In this document: one piece after another, positions 21,422-28,018 of the stretch
Layout: the number at the start of each line of letters is the position of its first letter
How positions within the stretch are numbered: the stretch's first letter is position 1
Source of the DNA: CAZTDU01 sp050248795
GTDB lineage: Bacteria; Pseudomonadota; Gammaproteobacteria; Burkholderiales; SG8-39
Direction: 5' to 3'
DNA: 31,388 bases
Assembly: GCA_050248795.1 (NCBI GenBank)
Contig: JBFWRS010000037.1
Coordinates: 1 to 31,388 of the forward strand
Made by a program: the position numbers and the translations under genes
Notes under the pieces: model-generated
What the model was told of the DNA's origin: nothing
Databases searched by the model: none
Seen by the model: the letters and a program-made list of their open reading frames with translations, nothing else

Positions 21422-21823
21422 CTATATCAAGGCGAGCACGCGCTCGAGGCGCTTGCGCACCGCCGTTGCAGTACCTTCGATCTCCGGTCGTTGTACAAGC
21501 TGGAGCATCAATCGCGGATCCATAATCTCGACGCGCGTTTTGCCCTCGTCCTCGCGCACCATCACGTTGCAGGGCAGCAGCGCACCGATCTGCGGCACCA
21601 GTTCCATCGCCTTGTGAGCGAACTCCGGATTGCAGGCGCCGAGGATCCAGTAGGGCACGACGTCAATGTAGAGCTTCCTCTTGAGCGTCGTCTCGACATC
21701 GATCTCGGTGAGGACGCCAACGCGTTCCTTCGCGGGCTCATCCGTAACACGCTTGATCGCCTCATCGAAACCAAGGTCGAAGGTCCTACCGAACACGTAC
21801 TTTGCGACCGTGGCAGTGGACAT
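21422..21823 (-). CDS. DUF302-family protein
   Basis: 133 aa, no signal peptide. The core VGVLTEIDVETTLKRKL, YWILGACNPEFAHKAMEL and GALLPCNVMVRED shows the DUF302 pattern, including the conserved ACNP and LLPCN Cys residues. DUF302 proteins are small soluble proteins of unknown function, often near copper, sulfur or quinone genes. The gene lies 9 nt downstream of the CopA ATPase and is probably co-transcribed with it. A role in soft-metal or radical handling is speculative. Confidence 0.85.
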   Translation of the reverse strand: MSTATVAKYVFGRTFDLGFDEAIKRVTDEPAKERVGVLTEIDVETTLKRKLYIDVVPYWILGACNPEFAHKAMELVPQIGALLPCNVMVREDEGKTRVEIMDPRLMLQLVQRPEIEGTATAVRKRLERVLALI

Positions 21824-21832
21824 GGTGTCTCC

Positions 21833-24148
21833 CTAAAGCGATGTGCGCCGCAGCCGTAGCGCGTTGGTAACCACGGACACCGAGCTCGCCGCCATCGCCG
21901 CGCCGGCGACGATAGGCGACAGCAGCAGCCCGAAGCCGGGATAGAGCACGCCCGCGGCGATGGGGATTCCGAGCGCGTTATAGGCGAAGGCGAAGAAGAG
22001 GTTCTGCCGGATATTGCGCATCGTCGCTCGCGAGAGGGCCGCGGCGCGCGCGATGCCGCGCAGGTCGCCCTTGACCAGCGTGACGCCCGCGCTTTCCATC
22101 GCCACGTCGGTGCCGGTTCCCATCGCGATGCCGACGTCGGCCTGAGCCAGCGCCGGCGCGTCGTTGATGCCGTCGCCCGCCATCGCCACCCTGCGCCCCT
22201 CGGCCTGCAGGCGCTTCACGTGCTTCGCCTTGTCCTCGGGCAGCACTTCGCCCACCGCGTCGTCGATGCCGAGCTGCCGCGCCACCACCGCCGCGGTGCG
22301 CCTGGAGTCGCCGGTGAGCATGACGATGCGCACGCCGCGCGCCTTCAGCGCAGCGATGGCCTCGGCGGTGCTGTCCTTGACCGGATCGGCCACCGCGGCG
22401 ATGCCGTGCGTGCGGCCGTCGATGGCGAAGAAGACCACGGTCTTCGCCTCGTCGCGCCAGAGTCCCGCGCGCGCCTCCCACGCTTGCGTGTCTGCGCCGC
22501 GCTGCTGCAGGAATGCGCCGCTGCCGACCAGCAGCTTGCGCCCGTTCACGCGCGCCTCTACGCCCAGGCCGTTCACGGCATCGAAACCTTCGGCGCGCGC
22601 AGGCGCATGGCCGCGGGCTTTCGCGCCTTCGACGATCGCGGTCGCGATGGGGTGCTCGGAGAGCTGCTCGACGCCCGCCACCAGCGCGAGGGCCTCGGCT
22701 TCGTCGATGCCCTCGCAGGCAAAGTCGGTGAGCGCCGGCTTGCCCAGGGTCAGCGTGCCGGTCTTGTCGACGACTACCGTGTCGATGCTGCGCATGTGCT
22801 CGATCGCCTCGGCGTTTCGGAACAGGATTCCCATGCCGGCGCCACGCCCCATCGCCACCGTCATCGAGATCGGCGTCGCGAGTCCCACGGCACAGGGACA
22901 GGCGATGATCAGTACCGCCACTGCGTTCAGCAACGCATACGTCAGCGCGGGCTCGGGGCCGAAGAACCACCACACCAGCGCGGTGAGCAGCGCGATGAGT
23001 ACCACCACCTGCACGAAGTAGGCGGCGATGACGTCGGCGAGCCGCTGGATCGGCGCCTTGGTGCGCTGCGCTTCCCCAACCATGTGCACGATGCGCGACA
23101 GCAGCGTGTCCGCGCCGACGCGCTCGGCACGCATCACCATGGAACCGCTGCCGTTCACGGTCGCACCGGTCAGCCGGTCGCCAGCGCGCTTGAGCACCGG
23201 CACCGGCTCGCCGGTGATCATGGATTCGTCGACGCGGCTTTCGCCTTCCAGCACGCTGCCATCCACCGGCACCTTCTCGCCCGGCTTGACGCGCAGGCGA
23301 TCGCCAGAATGCACCTCATCGAGCTTCACCTGCTCCTCGCTGCCGTCTTCGCGCAGCCGGTTGGCAAGGTTGGGCGCCAACTCCAGCAACTGGCGGATCG
23401 CCTGGCTGGTCTGCCCCATGGCGCGAAGCTGCAGCACGTCGCCCAGGATCACCAGCGTGACGATCACCGCAGCGGCCTCGAAGTAGGTGCCGACCGCGCC
23501 GTCGTGCTCGCGGAACTCTGCCGGGAACAGCCCCGGCGCAAGCACCGCGGCCAGGCTGAACAGGTAGGCCAGCCCGACGCCCAGGCCAATCAGCGAGTAC
23601 ATGTTGAGCGCCCAACTGCGCATCGAGAGCCAGAACTTGCGCAGGATCGGCCAGCCGACCCACAGCACTACCGGCGTACCGAGCACGAACTCGACCCAGC
23701 CGCGCGCGCGCGGCGCGAGGCCGAACGGTTCCATGATGCCGACCATCGGAGACATGGCGAGGATCACAAGCGGGATCGACAACGCAACACCGATCCACAT
23801 GCGGCGCGTGAGGTCGCGCAGCTCGGTGTCGTCCTGCTGCGCCGCCGCGGCCCCCACGGGCACCAGCGCCATGCCACAAATCGGGCAGTCACCCGGCGCG
23901 GGCTTCAGCACCTCGGGATGCATGGGGCAGGTGTATCGCACGTTGGCGGGCGCATGTTTCGACGCCGCGGGCGCGTCATGGGCGTGGTGCGCATGCGCGT
24001 CGCGCCTAACGTAGCGCTCTGGATCATTGCGGAACGCGTCCAGGCATTGGCTGGAACAGAAGTAGAAGGACTCGCCGTCGTGCTCAAGCGTGCCAACCGC
24101 CTTCGCCGACTCCACCTGCATCCCGCAGACGGGATCCTTCGCCATCAT
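21833..24148 (-). CDS. copA: Cu(I)-exporting P1B-type ATPase, CopA-like with YHS domain
   Basis: 771 aa from ATG 24148 (AAGGAG 6 nt upstream); an earlier ATG at 24178 has no comparable ribosome site and would precede the predicted transcription start. An N-terminal YHS domain (KDPVCGMQV ... FCSSQCLDAF), a His-rich stretch (HAHHAHD) and the heavy-metal-binding domain YTCPMHPEV...CPICGMALVP replace the usual HMA domains. The core carries TGEP, the metal-transport CPC (about 417-419, in IIACPCAVGLATP), DKTGTLTLG (461 onward), SEHPIA and GDGINDAPAL. The enzyme exports Cu(I) from the cytoplasm. A CueR-like promoter lies directly upstream (24177-24207). It differs sharply from the CPD ATPase at 13534-15828. 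Confidence 0.95.
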   Translation of the reverse strand: MMAKDPVCGMQVESAKAVGTLEHDGESFYFCSSQCLDAFRNDPERYVRRDAHAHHAHDAPAASKHAPANVRYTCPMHPEVLKPAPGDCPICGMALVPVGAAAAQQDDTELRDLTRRMWIGVALSIPLVILAMSPMVGIMEPFGLAPRARGWVEFVLGTPVVLWVGWPILRKFWLSMRSWALNMYSLIGLGVGLAYLFSLAAVLAPGLFPAEFREHDGAVGTYFEAAAVIVTLVILGDVLQLRAMGQTSQAIRQLLELAPNLANRLREDGSEEQVKLDEVHSGDRLRVKPGEKVPVDGSVLEGESRVDESMITGEPVPVLKRAGDRLTGATVNGSGSMVMRAERVGADTLLSRIVHMVGEAQRTKAPIQRLADVIAAYFVQVVVLIALLTALVWWFFGPEPALTYALLNAVAVLIIACPCAVGLATPISMTVAMGRGAGMGILFRNAEAIEHMRSIDTVVVDKTGTLTLGKPALTDFACEGIDEAEALALVAGVEQLSEHPIATAIVEGAKARGHAPARAEGFDAVNGLGVEARVNGRKLLVGSGAFLQQRGADTQAWEARAGLWRDEAKTVVFFAIDGRTHGIAAVADPVKDSTAEAIAALKARGVRIVMLTGDSRRTAAVVARQLGIDDAVGEVLPEDKAKHVKRLQAEGRRVAMAGDGINDAPALAQADVGIAMGTGTDVAMESAGVTLVKGDLRGIARAAALSRATMRNIRQNLFFAFAYNALGIPIAAGVLYPGFGLLLSPIVAGAAMAASSVSVVTNALRLRRTSL

Positions 24149-24176
24149 GGTCGCTCCTTCCGTGTTGTTCCCATGC

Positions 24177-24207
24177 ATTCTTCATCCTCCTATCGTGGGA
24201 AGGTCAA
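24177..24207 (-). promoter_or_regulatory. CueR/MerR-like promoter of copA, embedded in the end of the upstream gene
   Basis: On the minus strand TTGACC (-35, 24207-24202), a 19-bp spacer and AAGAAT (-10, 24182-24177). The spacer starts TTCCCACGATAGGAGG, an imperfect version of the CueR-type dyad (CCTTCC...GGAAGG). The 19-bp spacing is the hallmark of MerR-family promoters. The -35 and left arm also encode the last residues LTFPR-stop of the methyltransferase. No cueR gene is in the window. Confidence 0.6.
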
Positions 24208-24849
24208 GCCCGAGACGCCGAGTCTCGGCACGAACGCTGGCACCGCTGCCCGGTAGCGTCGGTACTCGTCGCCGAAGCGCGCGAGCATTTCGGCTTCCTC
24301 GCGCTTCGACAGCCGCGCGTACATGAACAGAAGCGCTGGGTACATGGCCAGCGTCACCAGGGTGGGCCACTGAAGGAGGAACCCGGTCATGATGAGCACG
24401 AAGCCCGCGTACTGTGGGTGTCGCATGCGCGCGTAGGCGCCGGTGCGCGCAAGCCGCCCGGCGCGTTGCGCTTCGTAAAGCACCTTCCAGGCGGCCGCCA
24501 GCAGCCAGAACCCGCCAAAGATAAGGATGTTGCTCGCGAGGTGAAAGGGACCGAAGTGGGGGTTGGCCTTCCAGCCGAACATCATTTCCAGCAGGTGCCC
24601 GGCATCATGCGACAGGAAATCGATCCCGGGGAACCGGCTGGAGAGCCATCCCGAGAGCAGGTAGATGGTCAGCGGAAAGCCGTACATCTCGCTGAACAGC
24701 GCGACAAGGAAGGCGGAGAACACGCCGAAGGTGCGCCAGTCACGCGCGCCCTGCGGGCGCGCGAAACTGAATGCGAAGATGACGAAAACTACCGAGTTGA
24801 CGGTCACCAGCCACCATAGCCCGTATGCCTGTTCGCCGCCCGCGTTCAT
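24190..24849 (-). CDS. ICMT-like membrane methyltransferase family protein
   Basis: 219 aa from ATG 24849, overlapping the preceding stop (ATGA). Several membrane helices are visible. The C-terminal half has the isoprenylcysteine-carboxylmethyltransferase/phospholipid-methyltransferase pattern: GAYARMRHPQYAGFVLIMTGFLL, then KREEAEMLARFGDEYRRYRAAVPAF. These enzymes methylate membrane or small thiol substrates using SAM; the bacterial substrate is unknown. Such genes recur in copper islands. Its 3' end contains part of the copA promoter. Confidence 0.8.
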   Translation of the reverse strand: MNAGGEQAYGLWWLVTVNSVVFVIFAFSFARPQGARDWRTFGVFSAFLVALFSEMYGFPLTIYLLSGWLSSRFPGIDFLSHDAGHLLEMMFGWKANPHFGPFHLASNILIFGGFWLLAAAWKVLYEAQRAGRLARTGAYARMRHPQYAGFVLIMTGFLLQWPTLVTLAMYPALLFMYARLSKREEAEMLARFGDEYRRYRAAVPAFVPRLGVSGLTFPR

Positions 24850-25088
24850 GCGAACCCCCTTCCGTGGTGCCGCGCTAAGCCCTCGTCGATTCCCACACGG
24901 TACACGCCGAGGCCACCGATGGCGCGGCAAAAGATCCGGGGCTCGAAGTCGATGCCCCTGCGCGGCGCGCGCGCATCGACGAGCGCCCACGGAACGCGGA
25001 GTACGCTCGACCAGATGAGCCAGGCGTGGGCGGGGTCAGGTGCCATCGCCTCCAGCCTTGTCCGGCTTGTCAGTGCCATGACGGCCAT
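24846..25088 (-). CDS. Small hypothetical protein
   Basis: Open from ATG 25088 (80 aa); a shorter start at 25046 (66 aa) would avoid most of the 53-bp overlap with the DUF2933-like gene. The stop overlaps the methyltransferase start (ATGA), which supports translation. The peptide contains HAWLIWSSVLRVPWALVDAR and RIFCRAIGGLGVYRVGID, with one Cys and no recognised domain. A spurious frame cannot be excluded. Confidence 0.4.
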   Translation of the reverse strand: MAVMALTSRTRLEAMAPDPAHAWLIWSSVLRVPWALVDARAPRRGIDFEPRIFCRAIGGLGVYRVGIDEGLARHHGRGFA

Positions 25089-25287
25089 TCCTCCCGTGCC
25101 CGCTGTGACTATGGAACAGGTGAAGCAGTGGGCAGGCGAGCAGTATCGCGAACGGTAGCCACTGCAAGGCGTGCGCGCGATGCTCGAGGACGATCAACAC
25201 AGCGGCGACGGCGAGGAACGCGCACAGCGCGATTCCCGTCTTCGATCTCCAGAACCTAGTTTCGCGATGCGGCTGTTCGGCGTTAAT
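25036..25287 (-). CDS. DUF2933-like small membrane protein, apparent ATT start
   Basis: 83 aa with a family-typical layout: FWRSKTGIALCAFLAVAAVL (helix 1), EHRAHALQWLPFAILLACPL (helix 2, with the conserved EHRAH), then LHLFHSHSGHGRNGRHG, a His-rich tail. An in-frame TAG lies at 25297-25299, so no ATG, GTG or TTG exists before the helix. The only candidate is ATT at 25285-25287, 4 nt after GGAGAG, giving an N-terminus of the expected length. The gene follows a CueR-type promoter at 25336-25366, so copper induction is likely. Confidence 0.7.
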   Translation of the reverse strand: MNAEQPHRETRFWRSKTGIALCAFLAVAAVLIVLEHRAHALQWLPFAILLACPLLHLFHSHSGHGRNGRHGTDKPDKAGGDGT

Positions 25288-25335
25288 GGAACTCTCCTAT
25301 CCGTGCATTTCCGCGGCGGGCACCGCGCGGATGAA

Positions 25336-25366
25336 ATGCTGATGCTTCCCATGATGGGAAGGTCAA
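25336..25366 (-). promoter_or_regulatory. CueR-type promoter with perfect 17-bp palindrome
   Basis: CTTCCCATGATGGGAAG (25345-25361) is a perfect palindrome about a central base. On the minus strand it lies between TTGACC (-35, 25366-25361) and a weak CAGCAT (-10, 25341-25336) at 19-bp spacing. This closely matches MerR/CueR copper operators. It reads toward the DUF2933-like gene and the genes after it. No regulator gene is visible in the window. Confidence 0.7.
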
Positions 25367-25372
25367 GCGGAA

Positions 25373-25816
25373 CTACGCGACGCCGTCCGCGTGTGCTCTC
25401 GACGCCTTGTAGTACTTGGTGCCAACATAGGCGATGCCCGCGGCGTTGAACGCGAGGCCGACCCAGAAAAGCTCGACCTGAAACTGCGCCGCGAACGCGA
25501 CCAGCCCCGTCGCCCCGAGCACGGGCGCCACGTTGGCGAGGTAGTGAGCGCAGCAGGAAATCATCGCCGCGGTAGAGGTCGTACCGGAAGCCGCGATAAC
25601 CACGCCCGCTTCCTTCCCGCGACTGACGACCTCGCGCAGCTTCAAGAAGAGCGCCACCTGCAGCCCGAACCCTCCTCCGAGTGGCACGATGTAATACCAG
25701 AACTCGGCGAACTGCGCGATCGTGAAACTCCATCCGGATACGAGCGTCAGCACGCCGAAGTAAAGCGCGAGCAGCGCGCCGAAAGCGGCGACGCCTGCCC
25801 CGGCCGGACGCGTCAC
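25373..25816 (-). CDS. Four-helix membrane protein with CCAHY motif
   Basis: 147 aa with about four transmembrane helices. Helix 1 is near the N-terminus (FGALLALYFGVLTLVSGW). Between helices 2 and 3 lies SGTTSTAAMISCCAHYLANV, with vicinal cysteines and a histidine, a plausible soft-metal site. The last helix (LFWVGLAFNAAGIAYVGTKYY) ends in a short tail. No Pfam family was recognised. Its setting between copper genes and the Cys-Cys-x-His pattern suggest a metal or metalloid transport role (compare MerT), but that is inference. Confidence 0.7.
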   Translation of the reverse strand: MTRPAGAGVAAFGALLALYFGVLTLVSGWSFTIAQFAEFWYYIVPLGGGFGLQVALFLKLREVVSRGKEAGVVIAASGTTSTAAMISCCAHYLANVAPVLGATGLVAFAAQFQVELFWVGLAFNAAGIAYVGTKYYKASRAHADGVA

Positions 25817-25844
25817 AACAAGGGCTGCGGACGTGATCTGCCCC

Positions 25845-26258
25845 TCATTTCAAGCTCCAGCGAAAGTTGCGCGGCGCCGACTCGCCGGGGCGGCGGATCT
25901 GTAGATCGATCGCATCCGGGCGCGGTGCCGGCGCGTCGAACCGCAGCGTCCCCTCGCGATGATGTCCGCCGGGGCCAGGCCCATCCCACGCGAGCGGCGC
26001 GTACCTCGCGCCCCGGGAATCGATCAGCACTGAGTTCCGTAACGGGTCGTCGTTCAGATCCTGGCTATGCGTATCGAACACCACGGCGAATTCCCACGTG
26101 CTCGCTCCCTTCCCGACGCGCTTGGGCGTCACCTTTATAGTCACGCCAGCGGCACTGCTCGTACGGGCCTCGAGCTCGGCCGAGCCGGCGACGCCCGCGA
26201 ACGCAAGCACCGCTGCGGTCCCCAGCATGCCGAGAAGAAATTTCACGACAGCGAGCAC
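25845..26258 (-). CDS. Secreted protein of unknown function
   Basis: 137 aa from GTG 26258, 1 nt after the SHOCT gene's stop, with GGGAGGAT upstream. A signal peptide (KFLLGMLGTAAVLAFAGVAG) precedes a single soluble domain with EFAVVFDTHSQDLNDDPL, YAPLAWDGPGPGGHHREGTL and LQIRRPGESAPRNFRW. The alternating beta-rich pattern suggests an immunoglobulin-like or cupredoxin-like fold, but no metal-ligand set is evident. Probably co-transcribed with the SHOCT gene. Confidence 0.7.
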   Translation of the reverse strand: MLAVVKFLLGMLGTAAVLAFAGVAGSAELEARTSSAAGVTIKVTPKRVGKGASTWEFAVVFDTHSQDLNDDPLRNSVLIDSRGARYAPLAWDGPGPGGHHREGTLRFDAPAPRPDAIDLQIRRPGESAPRNFRWSLK

Positions 26259-26259
26259 G

Positions 26260-26511
26260 TCATCCTCCCAGGTCGCGGCGGCGCGCATCGTACTCCTCCT
26301 TGTCGATCTCGCCGCGCGCGTAGCGTTCGCGCAAGATCGTGAGGGCGCGGTCGCCTTCCGAACTCCGGCCGACGCCGCTGCCGCCGAAAAGCCATTTCGC
26401 CAGCACAACGATCCCCAAGATGATCAGGAACCACCACAGCACCATGTGAATGATGCCGAACCAGCTCCATCCCCAGCCGCCGCCCCAGCCCATCATGTCT
26501 CCGCCCCACAT
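26260..26511 (-). CDS. SHOCT-domain small membrane protein
   Basis: 83 aa. A Trp/Gly/Met-rich N-terminus (MWGGDMMGWGGGWGWSWFG), one membrane helix (MVLWWFLIILGIVVLAKWLF) and a C-terminal SHOCT motif (ALTILRERYARGEIDKEEYD). SHOCT segments mediate protein assembly at membranes. The N-terminal Met and the copper neighbourhood fit a metal-stress role. Confidence 0.85.
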   Translation of the reverse strand: MWGGDMMGWGGGWGWSWFGIIHMVLWWFLIILGIVVLAKWLFGGSGVGRSSEGDRALTILRERYARGEIDKEEYDARRRDLGG

Positions 26512-26520
26512 GGCGACTCG

Positions 26521-27105
26521 CTAGCGCGGTCGCTGTCCGGGACCGCGCCGCATCTGCTCGCGCTGCTCCGGGGTCAGCACCGCGTCGATGCGCTTGCGCG
26601 CCTGCAGCGACAGCTCGAACATCTGCCGGTGGGCGGCCTCCATGCCCGCATAGGCCTTGCGCGCGGCTGCTTCGTCGATGGTGCTGGAATCGAAGGCCTG
26701 CGACATCGGCCCGCCCTGGGCGTGCAGCTTGCCCATCAGGTCCCACTGCTTCTGCCCGAGTTCCTGCTGGATCTCGCTGATCTTTGCGCGCTGGTCGCTG
26801 CTCAGATCCGGGCCGCCATAGCCGTAGCCTGGCCCCATGCCGTAGCCGCCCATCATTCCCGGGCCCATGCCACCGTAGCCGCCCATCATGCCGGGTCCCA
26901 TGCCGCCAAAGCCACCCATCATCCCTGGCCCCATGCCACCGTAGCCGCCCATCATTCCCGGGCCCATGCCATAGCCGGGGCCTGCGCCGCCATAGCCGCC
27001 CATCATGCCGGGGCCCATGCCGTAGCCGGGGCCGTAGGGTTGGGCCGTCACCGCCGCCGATGCGGTCAGCAAGGCCACCGTCACTGCGAGTATCTGGTGT
27101 TTCAT
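26521..27105 (-). CDS. Spy/CpxP-like periplasmic protein with Met-Gly repeats
   Basis: 194 aa from ATG 27105. After a signal peptide (LAVTVALLTASAAVTAQ), residues about 25-95 form 11-residue repeats built on MGPGMMGG(Y/F)GG. The C-terminal half is helical with SSDQRAKISEIQQELGQ and a family-like VLTPEQREQMRRG (LTxxQ motif), as in Spy/CpxP/CnrX-type heavy-metal-resistance proteins. Spy-like proteins act as periplasmic chaperones, and the Met-rich repeats could bind Cu(I). A perfect FNR-type box lies about 68 nt upstream. Confidence 0.85.
   Translation of the reverse strand: MKHQILAVTVALLTASAAVTAQPYGPGYGMGPGMMGGYGGAGPGYGMGPGMMGGYGGMGPGMMGGFGGMGPGMMGGYGGMGPGMMGGYGMGPGYGYGGPDLSSDQRAKISEIQQELGQKQWDLMGKLHAQGGPMSQAFDSSTIDEAAARKAYAGMEAAHRQMFELSLQARKRIDAVLTPEQREQMRRGPGQRPR
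26829..27030. repeat. Degenerate 33-bp tandem repeats encoding MGPGMMGG units
   Basis: Five MGPGMMGG blocks occur, spaced by about 33 bp (two are 42-45 bp apart). Units read like GGGCCCATGCCxCCGTAGCC on the plus strand followed by GCCCATCATGCC. Copy-number change would alter the Met content of the Spy-like protein without changing frame. Confidence 0.75.
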
Positions 27106-27166
27106 GTCGGACTCCTGTCTGGTTGAAAGCGCGTCCTCAGGTTCCTCCCCCCCGATCTCCACTCTC

Positions 27167-27180
27167 TTGATGCGGATCAA
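27167..27180. promoter_or_regulatory. FNR/ANR-type box (TTGATnnnnATCAA)
   Basis: TTGATGCGGATCAA is a perfect match to the FNR/Dnr consensus. It lies in the 94-bp gap between the CusF-like gene and the Spy-like gene, centred about 68 nt before the latter's ATG. A class II promoter would start transcription near 27132. The -10 there is weak. Oxygen-dependent control is inferred. Confidence 0.55.
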
Positions 27181-27199
27181 ACCGAGGCGCATAAGCGAC

Positions 27200-27478
27200 T
27201 CATTTGGCCGCCTCTATCTTGGTCACCGTGTAGGCGCCGCCGAGTTTCTCGGCATCGAACTTCACCTTGTCGCCGGCCTTGACCTTGTCGAGCATCGCCG
27301 GGTCCTTGACCTGGAACACCATGGTCATCGGCGGCATGTCCAGGTTCTGGATCGGGCCGTGCTTGATGGTGATCTTCTTTGCGTCCTTGTCCACCTTGCG
27401 GATCTCGCCGTCGGTGGACTGCGCCGCGGCAGTGCCGGTGAACAGGACGAGGATTGCTGCGCTGATCAGTTGCTTCAT
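27200..27478 (-). CDS. CusF-like periplasmic copper-binding protein
   Basis: 92 aa with a signal peptide (LISAAILVLFTGTAAAQ). The mature OB-fold domain has GEIRKVDKDAKKITIKHGPI and LDMPPMTMVFQVKD, containing the His-x-Met-x-Met-type copper ligands of CusF (MPPMTMVF) and VKAGDKVKFDAEK. CusF carries Cu(I)/Ag(I) to CusB for export. The partner pump may lie outside the window. Confidence 0.9.
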   Translation of the reverse strand: MKQLISAAILVLFTGTAAAQSTDGEIRKVDKDAKKITIKHGPIQNLDMPPMTMVFQVKDPAMLDKVKAGDKVKFDAEKLGGAYTVTKIEAAK

Positions 27479-27501
27479 GTGTGTCTCCTTGGTTTGGCTG
27501 A

Positions 27502-27990
27502 TTACTTGACGATGATCCTGCCGACCATGCCGGCCTCGAAGTGCCCGGGGATCAGGCAGCCGTAGTAGAACTCGCCGGCTTTGGTGAACTGCCAGGTGAT
27601 GCTCTGTTCCTTGCCCGGATCGACGTGCGCCATGTACGGCTCGTCGTGTTCCATGCCGGGGTGCTTCTTCATCAGTTCCGCATGCGCCTTCAGTTCCTGC
27701 ATGCTGCCGATGACCATCTCGTGCAATACCTTGCCGTGGTTGCGCACCACGAACCGCACGGTTTCCCCGCGCCTGATGGTCAGCTCGGCCGGATCGAAAC
27801 GCATGGTGTCCGCCATGCCGACGCGGATGATTCGTTTCGCATCCTTGGGGGCACCTTCCCGGCCGAAGGCCTTCTCCTCGGTCGAAACAGGCCTCGCTTG
27901 CTTCTTGTCGTGCCTGGCCTCGCCGTGCGCGAGCGCGGCGCCCGATACCAGAGCAAACGATGCAAGCGTAGCAGTCAGCAATTTGGACAT
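27502..27990 (-). CDS. Cupredoxin-domain periplasmic protein
   Basis: 162 aa from ATG 27990 (GGAGAG upstream; an earlier ATG at 28011 lacks a ribosome site). A signal peptide (KLLTATLASFALVSGAALA) is followed by the His/Lys-rich HGEARHDKKQ. The cupredoxin core has FDPAELTIRRGETVRFVV, NHGKVLHEMVIG, and FYYGCLIPGHFEAGMVGRI. The last gives type-1 copper ligands Cys, His and Met, with an earlier His in KVLHE. It may pass electrons or copper with the multicopper oxidase 28 nt upstream. Confidence 0.85.
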   Translation of the reverse strand: MSKLLTATLASFALVSGAALAHGEARHDKKQARPVSTEEKAFGREGAPKDAKRIIRVGMADTMRFDPAELTIRRGETVRFVVRNHGKVLHEMVIGSMQELKAHAELMKKHPGMEHDEPYMAHVDPGKEQSITWQFTKAGEFYYGCLIPGHFEAGMVGRIIVK

Positions 27991-28018
27991 TGGTCTCTCC
28001 ACGTGGTTCATAGATTGT

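Noticed and set aside
22220..24256. A 678-codon plus-strand frame opposite copA
   Set aside because: Low-complexity shadow of the CopA gene, no recognisable motif or ribosome site.
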